Of a DNA stretch of 64,000 nt, positions 14,972-24,332 are shown piece after piece. Both the position numbers and the translations under genes were made by a program. This DNA comes from Morganella morganii_D (GTDB taxonomy: Bacteria; Pseudomonadota; Gammaproteobacteria; Enterobacterales; Enterobacteriaceae). The stretch covers positions 1 to 64,000 of the forward strand of contig CP173058.1 in NCBI GenBank assembly GCA_044772875.1, written 5' to 3'. Under the pieces are notes generated by a model. That model was not told where the DNA came from and did no database searches. It saw only the letters and a list, made by a program, of their open reading frames with translations. Each line of letters opens with the position of its first letter. The stretch's first letter is position 1.

Positions 14972-16766
14972 TGACGTTTTCCTTCTCTTTTGCCGCCTGT
15001 TCAGCCGCTGCCGCTTCACCACCGTAGACACGTTTTGCCGGGGCGGATTTGGTTATTTTCACATCACTGTATTCCAGATGCGGCGAACCGTCCGGATTGT
15101 GGAAGGCAAGGGTGTGTTTCAGGAAATTGACATCATCGCGCTCAGTGCAGCCTTCATCCAGACGCTGGTGCGCACCGCGTGATTCTTTACGGTTGAAGGC
15201 GGAATGCGCCATACATTCCGCGACATCCAGACCAAAGCCCAGCTCAATGGTGTAGAGCAGGTCGGTGTTGAAGACGGAAGAGCGATCCGTGATTTCAACG
15301 CGTTTGAAACGCTCTTTCAGTTCGGCCAGTTTATCGATGGTTTTCTGCATCAGTTCCGGCGTGCGGTAAATACCACAGCCTTCTTCCATTGCTTCACCCA
15401 TTTCATCACGCAGTCTGGCCCAGTTTTCTGTGCCTTTCTGATTCATCAGCGCTTTCAGGTTGTTTTCAATGTCAGCGGTGCGGGCATCGATAGCATTGTT
15501 GTTGGCGGCGTGCGTTTCCTGCGCGTGTCCGGCCGCTTCTTCCCCGGCCAGACGGCCGAAGACCACCAGTTCCGCCAGCGAGTTGGAACCGAGGCGGTTG
15601 GCACCGTGCAGACCGACGGAAGAACACTCACCGACAGCAAACAGCCCTTTGATACGGGTTTCACAGCGCTGGTCGGTTTCGATACCGCCCATGGTGTAGT
15701 GCGCGGTCGGACGAACCGGGATAGGCTCTTTGACCGGATCCACACCGACATAGGCTTTTGCCAGCTCGCAGATAAACGGCAGGCGTTCCAGCAGTTTTTT
15801 CTCACCCAGATGACGCAGATCCAGATAGACCACATCACCGCGGTTGGTTTTGATAGTCCGGCCTTTACGCCACTCGTGCCAGAAAGCCTGGGAAACTTTG
15901 TCGCGCGGGCCGAGTTCCATGTATTTGTTTTCCGGATGGCCGAGCGGAGTTTCCGGCCCCATGCCGTAATCCTGCAGATAGCGGTAGCCGTCTTTGTTGA
16001 CCAGAATACCGCCTTCACCACGGCAGCCTTCTGTCATCAGAATACCGGAGCCCGGCAGGCCGGTCGGGTGATACTGAACGAATTCCATATCCCGCAGCGG
16101 CACGCCGTGACGGAATGCCATTCCCATTCCGTCACCGGTGACAATCCCGCCATTGGTGTTATAGCGGTAAACACGACCGGCACCACCGGTGGCCATAATC
16201 ACAGAATTAGCGCGGATCTGAACCTTTGTCCCTTCCATCATATTGATGGCCACCAGACCACGAACATGGCCTTCATCCACAATAATGTCGAGGACAAAAT
16301 GCTCATCGAAGCGCTGAATCTGCGGGTATTTCAGAGAGGTCTGGTACAGGGTGTGCAGCATATGAAAGCCGGTTTTATCGGCGGCGAACCAGGTCCGTTC
16401 AATTTTCATACCACCAAAACGGCGCACGTTGACGGAACCGTCTTCTTTGCGGCTCCACGGGCAGCCCCACAGTTCGAGCTGAGTCATTTCTGTTGGACAG
16501 TGTTCGACAAAATACTCCACCACATCCTGCTCACATAACCAGTCGCCCCCGGACACCGTATCACTGAAATGATAATCATAGGAATCATGGGATTGTGTCA
16601 CAGCCGCAGAGCCACCTTCTGCGGCCACAGTGTGACTGCGCATCGGGTAAACTTTTGAGATCAGAGCAATTTTCAGGTTCGGGTTAGCTTCCGCAGCGGC
16701 AATCGCCGCCCGCAGCCCTGCACCGCCTGCTCCGATAATTGCGATATCGGCATTAAAGGTTTGCAC
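14964..16766 (-). CDS. frdA: Fumarate reductase flavoprotein subunit
   Basis: A 600-residue flavoprotein that reduces fumarate to succinate at the cytoplasmic face of the inner membrane. The FAD fold GAGGAGLRAA, the covalent-FAD region MRSHTVAAEGG and the active-site segments TGLPGSGILMTEGCRGEGG and HGANRLGSNSL agree with E. coli FrdA. I start it at a GTG (16766), which yields the family start (V/M)QTFNADIAIIGAG and has GGAGAA upstream; the open frame goes 23 codons further with no homology. First gene of frdABCD, divergent from glpABC. Confidence 0.97.
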   Translation of the reverse strand: MQTFNADIAIIGAGGAGLRAAIAAAEANPNLKIALISKVYPMRSHTVAAEGGSAAVTQSHDSYDYHFSDTVSGGDWLCEQDVVEYFVEHCPTEMTQLELWGCPWSRKEDGSVNVRRFGGMKIERTWFAADKTGFHMLHTLYQTSLKYPQIQRFDEHFVLDIIVDEGHVRGLVAINMMEGTKVQIRANSVIMATGGAGRVYRYNTNGGIVTGDGMGMAFRHGVPLRDMEFVQYHPTGLPGSGILMTEGCRGEGGILVNKDGYRYLQDYGMGPETPLGHPENKYMELGPRDKVSQAFWHEWRKGRTIKTNRGDVVYLDLRHLGEKKLLERLPFICELAKAYVGVDPVKEPIPVRPTAHYTMGGIETDQRCETRIKGLFAVGECSSVGLHGANRLGSNSLAELVVFGRLAGEEAAGHAQETHAANNNAIDARTADIENNLKALMNQKGTENWARLRDEMGEAMEEGCGIYRTPELMQKTIDKLAELKERFKRVEITDRSSVFNTDLLYTIELGFGLDVAECMAHSAFNRKESRGAHQRLDEGCTERDDVNFLKHTLAFHNPDGSPHLEYSDVKITKSAPAKRVYGGEAAAAEQAAKEKENVNG

Positions 16767-17025
16767 TGTGCTTCTCCATTGTTCAGGTAAATCGAAAGTT
16801 AAAATGTAAAAACGAAATCTGAAACGGGTACTCAAAGTTGTTATCAGTAACCGAATCCTTTCAGTTGGTAAAAATGCTAATCATTTCCGGTTACCGATTG
16901 GTTATAAAATCACATTCTGTTTAAAGTATAGCGAATAGCGGATCGTTTAAATTTGATATAAACAAGGGTTTTAAGCGCTAATTTTGCATTTTTGCGGATG
17001 AATAACCGGATATTTCAGGTAATAA

Positions 17026-17043
17026 CCTAAGTAATTACTTAGG
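17026..17043. promoter_or_regulatory. 18-bp perfect palindrome, possible operator
   Basis: CCTAAGTAATTACTTAGG is exactly self-complementary. An overlapping AGGT-AATA-ACCT dyad begins eight bases to the left. There is no T-run and no gene end nearby, so an operator fits better than a terminator. The binding protein is unknown. Confidence 0.45.
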
Positions 17044-17232
17044 TGTAGTTATTTTGTTTTATTTCTGTTACGAAAAATATACTGGGTAAACATATAATTA
17101 GCGCTAAAAGCATAGCCTATATCAGCGGAGGCACAATAATTAAATCTCAGAGGTGTGAATCAGACAGAAAACCGGCGGAAAATCAGTCAGCTTACGGTAA
17201 TTTTCTGCGGAAAATACTCAATGTTGCGGATA

Positions 17233-17248
17233 TGTGATATTCATCACA
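17233..17248 (+). promoter_or_regulatory. CRP-binding site upstream of glpABC
   Basis: TGTGATATTCATCACA has both perfect half-sites TGTGA and TCACA with six bases between. It lies about 120 bp before the glpA start, fitting cAMP-CRP activation of glycerol-3-phosphate genes. Confidence 0.82.
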
Positions 17249-17279
17249 ATGTGGATTTTTTCGCTCTTATTTTTGGTGT

Positions 17280-17302
17280 TTTGTTTTCGTTTTTGCTCAT
17301 TA
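17280..17302 (+). promoter_or_regulatory. GlpR-like operator half-sites before glpA
   Basis: TTTTCGTTTTTGCTCATT resembles the GlpR repressor operator (TTCG and an inverted GAGC core) and sits between the CRP site and glpA. The match is partial and based on memory of the E. coli consensus. Confidence 0.35.
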
Positions 17303-17370
17303 TCAATCATGGATAAGGAAAAAACAGCTAAGCTATAACCATAATAAAGGAACATGACTGAGAGGAACCC

Positions 17371-19017
17371 ATGTCTGATTCACCTGTCAATGAAGCAGAT
17401 GTCATTATCATCGGCGGTGGCGCAACCGGTGCCGGGATGGCCCGGGACTGTGCCCGGCGCGGCCTGCGCACACTGTTACTGGAGCGGTTTGATATCGCAA
17501 CCGGTGCGACCGGCCGTAACCACGGCCTGCTGCACAGCGGTGCCCGTTACGCAGTGACGGATCCGGAATCCGCCCGTGAGTGTATTGCGGAAAACCGGAT
17601 TTTGCGGCGCATCGCCCGTCATTGTGTTGAGGAAACAGACGGTCTGTTTATCACACTGCCGGAAGATGAGATGGCGTATCAGGCCACTTTTATTGACGCC
17701 TGCCGCGCGGCGGGTATTGAGACGCAGGCGATGTCCCCGCAAGAGGCGCTGCGTTTTGAGCCGTCCGTAAACCCGGCGCTGCTCGGCGCGGTAAAAGTTC
17801 CCGACGGCACAGTGGATCCGTTTCGTCTGACCGCCGCCAATATGCTGGATGCCCGGGAGCATGGCGCGCAGGTGCTGACCTATCACGAAGTCACGGATGT
17901 ACTGCATCAGGGCGACCAGGTGACCGGCGTGCAGGTGTATGATCACCAGAATCACCGCCGGTATCCGCTGTATGCGCCGGTGGTGGTCAATGCAGCGGGG
18001 ATCTGGAGCCGGCGCATCGCCGGTTTTGCCGGGGTGCATATCAGCATGCTGCCCGCCAAAGGATCACTGCTGATCCTCGGACATCGTCTTAACCAGCGCG
18101 TTATCAACCGCTGCCGCAAACCGGGTGATGCGGATATTCTGGTGCCGGGGGATACCATTTCTCTGATCGGCACCACTTCAGTTCATATTCCTTATGAAGA
18201 TATCGACAATATGATTGTCACGGCGGATGAGGTCGATATCCTGATCCGTGAAGGTTCGCGGCTGGCACCGGCGATGGCGCAGGCGCGTATTCTGCGGGCG
18301 TATGCGGGTGTCAGACCGCTGGTGGCGGCGGATGATGATCCGGCCGGGCGCAGTATCAGCCGGGGAATTGTGCTGCTGGATCACGAAAAACGTGACGGAT
18401 TGCGCGGCTTCCTCACCATCACCGGCGGCAAGCTGATGACTTACCGGCTGATGGCGGAGTGGGCGACAGACATGGTGTGCGCGAAGCTCGGTATGACCGC
18501 GCGTTGCTCCACGGCGGAGGAACCGCTGCCGGGCTCGGCGCAGCCGGCGGAACAGACATTGCGCAAAGTGATCTCCCTTCCTGCACCGCTGCGCGGATCA
18601 GCGGTGTACCGTCACGGCGATCGCGCGGCAGAACTACCGCATGCCACGCGGCTGGATAAAAGCCTGGTATGTGAATGTGAAGCGGTAACTGCCGGTGAGG
18701 TGCGCTATGCCACTGAAAGTCTGACAGTGAATAACCTGCTGGATCTGCGCCGCCGCACCCGTGTCGGCATGGGCACCTGCCAGGGTGAATTGTGCGCCTG
18801 CCGTGCGGCGGAGCTGCTGACTCAGCTGAAAGTGACCACAGCTGAAAAATCTGAAACCGAGCTGATGCTCTTCCTGAATGAACGCTGGAAAGGTGTGCGG
18901 CCGGTAGCGTGGGGGAATGCGCTGCGCGAGAGTGAATTTACCGGCTGGGTGTATCAGGGGTTGTGCGGGCTGGAAAACAGCGGAACAGAAGAACAGGGAG
19001 AGCAGCATGAAATATGA
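17371..19017 (+). CDS. glpA: Anaerobic glycerol-3-phosphate dehydrogenase subunit A
   Basis: A 548-residue FAD-dependent catalytic subunit that oxidises sn-glycerol-3-phosphate to dihydroxyacetone phosphate without oxygen. The dinucleotide fold IIIGGGATGAGMARDCARRG starts near residue 11, and the C-terminal BFD-like [2Fe-2S] domain has CECEAV and MGTCQGELCAC. Length agrees with E. coli GlpA (542). GAGGA lies just upstream of the ATG. It leads glpABC, whose genes overlap, behind a CRP site, and is divergent from frd; electrons from GlpABC go via menaquinone to fumarate reductase. Confidence 0.96.
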   Translation: MSDSPVNEADVIIIGGGATGAGMARDCARRGLRTLLLERFDIATGATGRNHGLLHSGARYAVTDPESARECIAENRILRRIARHCVEETDGLFITLPEDEMAYQATFIDACRAAGIETQAMSPQEALRFEPSVNPALLGAVKVPDGTVDPFRLTAANMLDAREHGAQVLTYHEVTDVLHQGDQVTGVQVYDHQNHRRYPLYAPVVVNAAGIWSRRIAGFAGVHISMLPAKGSLLILGHRLNQRVINRCRKPGDADILVPGDTISLIGTTSVHIPYEDIDNMIVTADEVDILIREGSRLAPAMAQARILRAYAGVRPLVAADDDPAGRSISRGIVLLDHEKRDGLRGFLTITGGKLMTYRLMAEWATDMVCAKLGMTARCSTAEEPLPGSAQPAEQTLRKVISLPAPLRGSAVYRHGDRAAELPHATRLDKSLVCECEAVTAGEVRYATESLTVNNLLDLRRRTRVGMGTCQGELCACRAAELLTQLKVTTAEKSETELMLFLNERWKGVRPVAWGNALRESEFTGWVYQGLCGLENSGTEEQGEQHEI

Positions 19018-20305
19018 TGTGGTTATTGCGGGCGGTGGTCTTGCCGGGCTCTCCTGTGGCGTGAAGCTGGCTGAAAGCGGACTGAGTTGTGCCATTATCA
19101 GTGCCGGACAGAGCGCGCTGCATTTCTCATCCGGATCACTGGATCTGCTCTCGGCGCTGCCGGACGGGCAGCCGGTCACGGAACCGCTCTCCGCACTGGC
19201 GGCGCTCGCACATCAGGCTCCCCTGCATCCCTATAGTGTGATTGGGGAAAGCGCAGTGCGCCGGGGCGTGTCACAGGCGATGGCGCTGTTGCAGCAGGAT
19301 ACCCTGCCGTTACGGGGATCCGCCGAACGCAATCACTGGCGTCTGACGCCGGCCGGGCAGTGGCGGATGAGCTGGCTGACGCCGGATGTGGTGCCGGTTC
19401 TGACCGAAAAAATAACCGGAGACTGGCACTCTGCCGCTGTTGTCGGTATTACCGGATTTCTCGATTTTCAGGCGGAAATGGCGGCTGATGCACTTACCCG
19501 TCAGGGGTATCCGGCACAGGCGTATACCCTTCATCTGCCGTGTCTGGATAAGCTGCGTAATAACCCGGGTGAGTTCCGTTCTGTCAATATTGCCCGTGTG
19601 CTGGATCTGCCGCAGAACCGGCAGGAACTGGCTGCCGGGCTGGCGCAGTGCGGGATCACGGAGCAGACGCTGATTTTACCGGCCTGTTTCGGGGCGGAGA
19701 ACAGCGACGGAATTACTTTTTTACAGCAGCAGCTGAATAAAACCGTTTATCAGCTGCCGACGCTTCCGCCGTCACTGCCGGGGATCCGTCTGCACCGGGA
19801 ACTGTTACACCGTTTCCGCCGGGCGGGCGGCTTTGTGATGCCGGGGGACAGTGTCATTTCTGCCGGCCGTGACGGTGAGCGGATCACTCATCTGTTTACC
19901 CGCAATCACGGTGATATTCCGGTACAGACAGAACAGTTTGTTCTGGCTACCGGCAGTTTCTTCAGTAACGGGCTGGCGAGTGATATTGACCATATCTATG
20001 AGCCGCTTCTTAATCTGCAACTGACTGAAACCCTGCCGCGCCGGGAATGGACATCGGCAGATCTGTTTGCCCGCCAGCGTTATCTGGAAGCCGGGGTGGC
20101 GACAGATGCACATCTGCATCCGGCGGATGCGCACGGCACTATCACTAACCTGTATGCCATCGGTGCTGTGCTGGGCGGGTATAATCCGTTACAGGAGGGC
20201 TGCGGGGCGGGCGTTTCTCTTGTCACTGCGATGTATGCGGCAGAGCAGATTCTGGCACAGATCGGTGCGGACAGCACTATGCAGGTAACGGAGGTTCAGG
20301 TATGA
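19007..20305 (+). CDS. glpB: Anaerobic glycerol-3-phosphate dehydrogenase subunit B
   Basis: A 432-residue flavoprotein subunit with an N-terminal FAD fold (VIAGGGLAGLSCGVKLAESG) and a C-terminal GGYNPLQEGCGAGVSL segment. It links GlpA to the membrane-associated GlpC. The ATG at 19007 has GGGAGAGC upstream, gives the family start MKYDVVIAGGG, and overlaps the end of glpA by 11 bases; a longer open frame begins inside glpA but has no support. Confidence 0.95.
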   Translation: MKYDVVIAGGGLAGLSCGVKLAESGLSCAIISAGQSALHFSSGSLDLLSALPDGQPVTEPLSALAALAHQAPLHPYSVIGESAVRRGVSQAMALLQQDTLPLRGSAERNHWRLTPAGQWRMSWLTPDVVPVLTEKITGDWHSAAVVGITGFLDFQAEMAADALTRQGYPAQAYTLHLPCLDKLRNNPGEFRSVNIARVLDLPQNRQELAAGLAQCGITEQTLILPACFGAENSDGITFLQQQLNKTVYQLPTLPPSLPGIRLHRELLHRFRRAGGFVMPGDSVISAGRDGERITHLFTRNHGDIPVQTEQFVLATGSFFSNGLASDIDHIYEPLLNLQLTETLPRREWTSADLFARQRYLEAGVATDAHLHPADAHGTITNLYAIGAVLGGYNPLQEGCGAGVSLVTAMYAAEQILAQIGADSTMQVTEVQV

Positions 20306-21498
20306 GTACGGGACAAACACAGTTCGAAAATTGTATCAAATGTACAGTCTGCACAACATACTGCCCGGTGGCGAAGGTAAATCCGGATTATCCCGGCCCG
20401 AAACAGGCGGGGCCTGACGGTGAACGGCTGCGGCTGAAAGACGCCATGCTGTATGATGATGCGCTCACCCTCTGCACCAACTGCAAACGGTGCGAAGTGG
20501 CGTGTCCGTCAGATGTCCGCATCGGGGATATTATTGCCCGCGCCAAACTGACATATCATCCGTCACGGCCGAAAATCCGCGACGCGATTCTGAGCCATAC
20601 CGACCTGATGGGGTCGCTCTCCTCACCATTTGCACCTGTTGTGAACACGATCACCGGGATGAAACCGGTGCGCAAACTGCTGGATACAGCTCTGAAAATT
20701 GATCACCGCCGCGGGCTGCCGAAATATTCTTTCGGCACATTCCGCCGCTGGTATAAAAAACAGCAGGAAAAACAGGCAAAATTCGGCGAACAGGTCGCCT
20801 ACTTCCACGGTTGTTATGTGAATTATAACCACCCGCAGCTCGGCAAAGATGTCATTAAGGTATTTAATAGTATGGGCATCGGCGTGCAGCTGCTGGAGCG
20901 GGAAAAATGCTGTGGTGTGGCGCTGATCGCTAACGGTTTTGAAAAACAGGCTAAAAAGCAGGCGGCAGTGAATGTGAAATCCCTCACCAAAGCCATTACG
21001 GAACAGAAAATGCCGGTGATTGCGACATCCTCCACCTGTGCCTTTACCCTGCGGGATGAATATCCGCATATCCTGGATGTGGATACCGCACCGCTGCGCG
21101 ATAACATTGAGCTGGTGACCCGTTACCTTTACCGGCTGATGCAGGACGGGCGCAAACCGGCGCTGCGGCACACGCCGCTGAAAGTCGGCTATCACACGCC
21201 GTGCCATATGGAAAAAATGGGCTGGACGGCTTATTCCCTTGAGCTCATCCGCTCAATCCCGGGGGCGGAACTGATTGTGCTTGATTCACAGTGCTGCGGG
21301 ATTGCCGGTACTTACGGATTTAAAAAGGAGAATTACGAAACATCACAGGCGATTGGTTCCCCGCTGTTCCGCCAGATAGAAGAGAGCGGTATTGATCTGG
21401 TGATCAGTGACTGTGAAACCTGCAAATGGCAGATTGAGATGTCGACCAGTAAAAAATGCGAGCATCCGATATCCCTGCTGGCGCGGGCGCTTGCGTAA
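20302..21498 (+). CDS. glpC: Anaerobic glycerol-3-phosphate dehydrogenase subunit C
   Basis: A 398-residue iron-sulfur subunit. Two ferredoxin motifs lie near the N-terminus (CIKCTVCTTYCP and CTNCKRCEVACP), followed by two CCG domains (REKCCGVA and DSQCCGIAG) of the heterodisulfide-reductase type. It anchors the GlpAB dimer to the membrane and passes electrons to menaquinone. It starts in the ATGA overlap with glpB and ends the operon. Confidence 0.96.
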   Translation: MSTGQTQFENCIKCTVCTTYCPVAKVNPDYPGPKQAGPDGERLRLKDAMLYDDALTLCTNCKRCEVACPSDVRIGDIIARAKLTYHPSRPKIRDAILSHTDLMGSLSSPFAPVVNTITGMKPVRKLLDTALKIDHRRGLPKYSFGTFRRWYKKQQEKQAKFGEQVAYFHGCYVNYNHPQLGKDVIKVFNSMGIGVQLLEREKCCGVALIANGFEKQAKKQAAVNVKSLTKAITEQKMPVIATSSTCAFTLRDEYPHILDVDTAPLRDNIELVTRYLYRLMQDGRKPALRHTPLKVGYHTPCHMEKMGWTAYSLELIRSIPGAELIVLDSQCCGIAGTYGFKKENYETSQAIGSPLFRQIEESGIDLVISDCETCKWQIEMSTSKKCEHPISLLARALA

Positions 21499-21892
21499 AA
21501 TAAGGTGTTACAGAAACCGGCTCCGGCCATGTGATTAACTCTCTGATATCCGGAGATTTCACCGCACAAAGCCGAAAATCAGCAAATTAAAAGTGAGCTG
21601 GCAAAACAGTATGAGCTGACGGAAGCTGCGGCTTGCGTTTTGAGCCGGCTCTGCTGTTAACGTCATCAATAAAGATTTCAGACCCTGTGAGGTGTTGCCG
21701 GTAATGCGGATTGTCGCCGGGACTCAGCCGGCAACCGGGATGCGGATACGTCAATCTGTTTTGAATGGAAAATTACGGATTCAATCCCGAAGAAGCCATA
21801 TGCAGAAGAAGTGCTTCCTATAACCGGCCCGGAGGATTACAGACAGTAACGCCCGGGTTAGCCGGACGTTACTGAACAGAACCACAAACAGA
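21499..21892 (+). other. Gene-free gap between convergent glpC and gldA
   Basis: About 390 bases. No intact gene. A short frame near 21570-21665 reads HKAENQQIKSELAKQYELTEAA, vaguely like an IS3-type OrfA helix, but it is too short to call. Next to gldA an inverted repeat, AACGTCCGG/CCGGGCGTT (about 21849-21871), could be the gldA terminator although it has no T-run. Confidence 0.5.
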
Positions 21893-22996
21893 TTAATACA
21901 GCCAGTCGCGTCCCATGCGGTCAGCGGCCATAATGGCGGCATAGACCTGGTCGGAATCGACTTCAAACGGCATATTGTAGATGGTTTCGTTGTCCGCGCA
22001 GCTCAGCCCGGCAACCGCCATTACTTTCTCTTCCAGCTCGGTGCCGATGCTGTCCACACCCAGTTCTTCCAGGGTGATCGGCAGACCGACCTGAGCACAG
22101 AATTCCAGTACGGTTTCCAGCTCTTCCGCCGGCGCGTTTTCCAGCACTAACTGCACGAGGGTACCGAAGGCCACTTTTTCACCGTGGTACATGTGGTGGC
22201 ACTCTTCCAGCGCGGTAAAGCCGTTGTGGATGGCATGTGCAGCCGCAAGCCCGGCACTTTCAAAGCCCAGCCCGCTGAGCAGGGTGTTGGCTTCAATGAT
22301 ATTTTCCACAGCTTTGGTGCTGACGCCGGCTTCTACCGCCAGCTTGGCTTTAATGCCGTCACTGAGCAGTGTATCAAAGCAGAGATTGGCCAGTGCCAGT
22401 GCCGCCAGTGTGGTGCTGCCGCCTGCCATGGTGGCTTTTCCGGCTGCGCTGCATGCACGTGCCTCAAAGTAAGTGGCCAGAGCATCGCCCATACCGGCAA
22501 CCAGCAAACGTGCCGGAGCACGGGCGATGATATTGGTGTCCATCACCACCACATTCGGGTTCTGCGGATAGAACAGGTAGCTGTCAAATGCACCGAGTTC
22601 GTTATAGATAACAGACAGAGCGCTGGTCGGCGCATCTGTTGATGCGATAGTCGGGGCAATGATGACCGGCAGTTTGGCAAAATGCGCCACGGCTTTGGCG
22701 GTATCCAGTGTTTTACCGCCACCCACACCCAGTACAGCCAGGCATTTATGGTTCTTCGCCAGTTTGGTCAGACGGTCGATCTCTTCGTGAGTACACTCAC
22801 CGCCGAAGGTTTCAAAGACACCGCTGACTTCGTATTCGCTCAGGCTGTCATTCACAATATCGCCCACCAGTTCGCGGACAAATTTATCAGCAATCACCAA
22901 CGTTTTTTCCGCTAATGGTCTGATGTATTTACCCACATGGTAAAGCGCGTCCGGACCCTGAATGTATTTGGCCGGGGATTGGATCACTTTTAACAT
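21893..22996 (-). CDS. gldA: Glycerol dehydrogenase
   Basis: A 367-residue iron-type (group III) alcohol dehydrogenase, the same length as E. coli GldA. It converts glycerol to dihydroxyacetone with NAD+. The NAD-binding GVGGGKTLDTAKAVAH, and the metal ligands in MGDALATYFEA (Asp), AAHAIHNGF (His) and MYHGEKVAFG (His) are all present. The ATG at 22996 has AGGAG seven bases upstream; an in-frame TTG at 23002 is less likely. It stands alone, convergent with glpABC. It may serve anaerobic glycerol use, or scavenge hydroxyacetone/methylglyoxal. Confidence 0.93.
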   Translation of the reverse strand: MLKVIQSPAKYIQGPDALYHVGKYIRPLAEKTLVIADKFVRELVGDIVNDSLSEYEVSGVFETFGGECTHEEIDRLTKLAKNHKCLAVLGVGGGKTLDTAKAVAHFAKLPVIIAPTIASTDAPTSALSVIYNELGAFDSYLFYPQNPNVVVMDTNIIARAPARLLVAGMGDALATYFEARACSAAGKATMAGGSTTLAALALANLCFDTLLSDGIKAKLAVEAGVSTKAVENIIEANTLLSGLGFESAGLAAAHAIHNGFTALEECHHMYHGEKVAFGTLVQLVLENAPAEELETVLEFCAQVGLPITLEELGVDSIGTELEEKVMAVAGLSCADNETIYNMPFEVDSDQVYAAIMAADRMGRDWLY

Positions 22997-23197
22997 ACTC
23001 AAACTCCTGAATGCATTCGCGTTATGGTGTCAGTGAGGGATAGTATTCCGTCTGAATCAGACTAACAGTTACAGTAACGGATATGTGAGAGCTGACGCAC
23101 TGTACGGGCCGGGAACACGGGGGCAGATCGGGAAAATGTGATACAGACGACAGCGCAGAGGCAGGATAGCGCCTCTGCATGTCAGAAAAATGAACAA

Positions 23198-23866
23198 TCA
23201 GTGATGCGCGGGCAGGGAGCCGTCAGCGCGTTGCGCAAAAAAAGAGCGCAGGATCAGATTGAGCAGCACGCCGTAAGCCGGCAGGAAGAACAGCATGCAG
23301 ATGGTGATTTTGAAACTGTAATCCACCAGGGCAATCTCCACCCAGTTTGCTGCCATAAACGGATCAGTGCTGCGCCAGAAGGCGATAAAGAAGAAGGCCA
23401 GGGTATCGATCAGGTTGCCGGCAAACATGGCGGCAGCCGGTGCCACATACCAGCGGCGGTTCTGACGCAGACGGTTAAAGACACTCACATCCAGAATCTG
23501 TCCGAGGGCATATGCCATAAAACTGGCGGCTGCGATCCGCGCCACAAACAGGTTGAAATGCGAAAGTGCCTCAACACCGGCCCATGCCCCCTGAAAGAAC
23601 AGGGCGGAAACCACATAGGAAATCGCCAGTGCCGGGATCATTACCGACGTGATAATCCGCCGTGCCAGCGGTGCGCCGTAAATACGGACAGTCAGGTCAG
23701 TTGCCAGAAAAATAAACGGAAACGTGAATGCCCCCCAGGTGGTATGGAAGCCGGAAATCGTGATCGGCAACTGCACCAGGTAGTTACTGGAGGTAATGAT
23801 CAGAATATGAAAAAGTGATAACCAGACAAGCGCGGTGCGCCGCCGGCGGACAGATAAATCAAACAT
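23198..23866 (-). CDS. yhhQ: Queuosine-precursor transporter YhhQ
   Basis: A 222-residue inner-membrane protein with about six hydrophobic helices (VUT/DUF165 family). It matches remembered E. coli YhhQ closely, including SLFHILIITSSNYLVQLPI, GFHTTWGAFTFPFIFLATDL and ASFMAYALGQILDVSVFNRL. YhhQ takes up preQ0/preQ1, bases used to make queuosine in tRNA. It is divergent from tusA, another tRNA-modification gene, as in E. coli. A hairpin with GCAGAGGC/GCCTCTGC arms follows its stop (23155-23178) but lacks a T-run. Confidence 0.93.
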   Translation of the reverse strand: MFDLSVRRRRTALVWLSLFHILIITSSNYLVQLPITISGFHTTWGAFTFPFIFLATDLTVRIYGAPLARRIITSVMIPALAISYVVSALFFQGAWAGVEALSHFNLFVARIAAASFMAYALGQILDVSVFNRLRQNRRWYVAPAAAMFAGNLIDTLAFFFIAFWRSTDPFMAANWVEIALVDYSFKITICMLFFLPAYGVLLNLILRSFFAQRADGSLPAHH

Positions 23867-24055
23867 ATTGTACCTTTTTGGTGGTTGGGGTGAGGGAACC
23901 CAATAATCTCAGCGCGCAATAATACGCCGTTTGCGCAACAAAAGCAAAGGACTCTCTCTGCCGGATAGTGGCGGAGGGATTAAATACACAAGAGCGGCGC
24001 AGGACCTTTATTTCCGGTATAATTCCCGGATTCGTTACTTAACAGGACAATCATG

Positions 24056-24310
24056 ATGTCTGATACTTTTTCCTGTGCCGACAAAACACTCGACACACTC
24101 GGGCTGCGCTGCCCGGAGCCGGTGATGCTGGTGCGCAAAACCATCCGCGGTATGAATACCGGTCAAGTTTTACTGGTGGTGGCAGATGATCCTGCAACCA
24201 CGCGGGATATCCCGGGATTCTGCCGTTTTATGGAGCATGAGCTGGTGGCTCAGGAAGCCGAAACCGCGCCGTACCGCTATCTGATCCGCAAAAAAGAGAG
24301 TGCGCTGTAA
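24056..24310 (+). CDS. tusA: Sulfur carrier protein TusA
   Basis: An 84-residue TusA/SirA-family protein. It has the signature LDTLGLRCPEPVMLVRKTIR with the catalytic Cys of CPEP, and the DDPATTRDIPGFCRFMEHEL segment. TusA takes sulfur from IscS and passes it to TusBCD for 2-thiouridine in tRNA wobble positions. The ATG at 24056 gives the family-like MSDTF start; the ATG three bases earlier is equally open and slightly closer to AGGA. It is divergent from yhhQ and followed 22 bp later by the DUF817 gene. Confidence 0.95.
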   Translation: MSDTFSCADKTLDTLGLRCPEPVMLVRKTIRGMNTGQVLLVVADDPATTRDIPGFCRFMEHELVAQEAETAPYRYLIRKKESAL

Positions 24311-24332
24311 TCCTTCTTTCAGGGACTGAACC

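Larger units (their letters stand above)
16767..17370 (+). other. Shared frd/glp regulatory region
   Basis: About 600 bases with no gene between divergent frdA and glpA, AT-rich near frdA. It holds an 18-bp perfect palindrome (17026-17043), two short AGCGCTAA-containing dyads near 16971-16981 and 17098-17107, a perfect CRP site (17233-17248) and a GlpR-like element. No clean FNR site for frd was found, although TTGATATAAACAA near 16955 is a weak candidate. Confidence 0.6.

Noticed and set aside
15204..16538. A 444-codon frame antisense to frdA
   Set aside because: It mirrors the strongly conserved frdA gene, lacks a ribosome binding site and has no protein family features.
16950..16970. Possible FNR site TTGATATAAACAA upstream of frdA
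   Set aside because: Only one half-site is good and the spacing is wrong for TTGATnnnnATCAA.
21570..21665. Short frame resembling an IS3-type OrfA helix between glpC and gldA
   Set aside because: About 30 codons, no second transposase part, no terminal inverted repeats.
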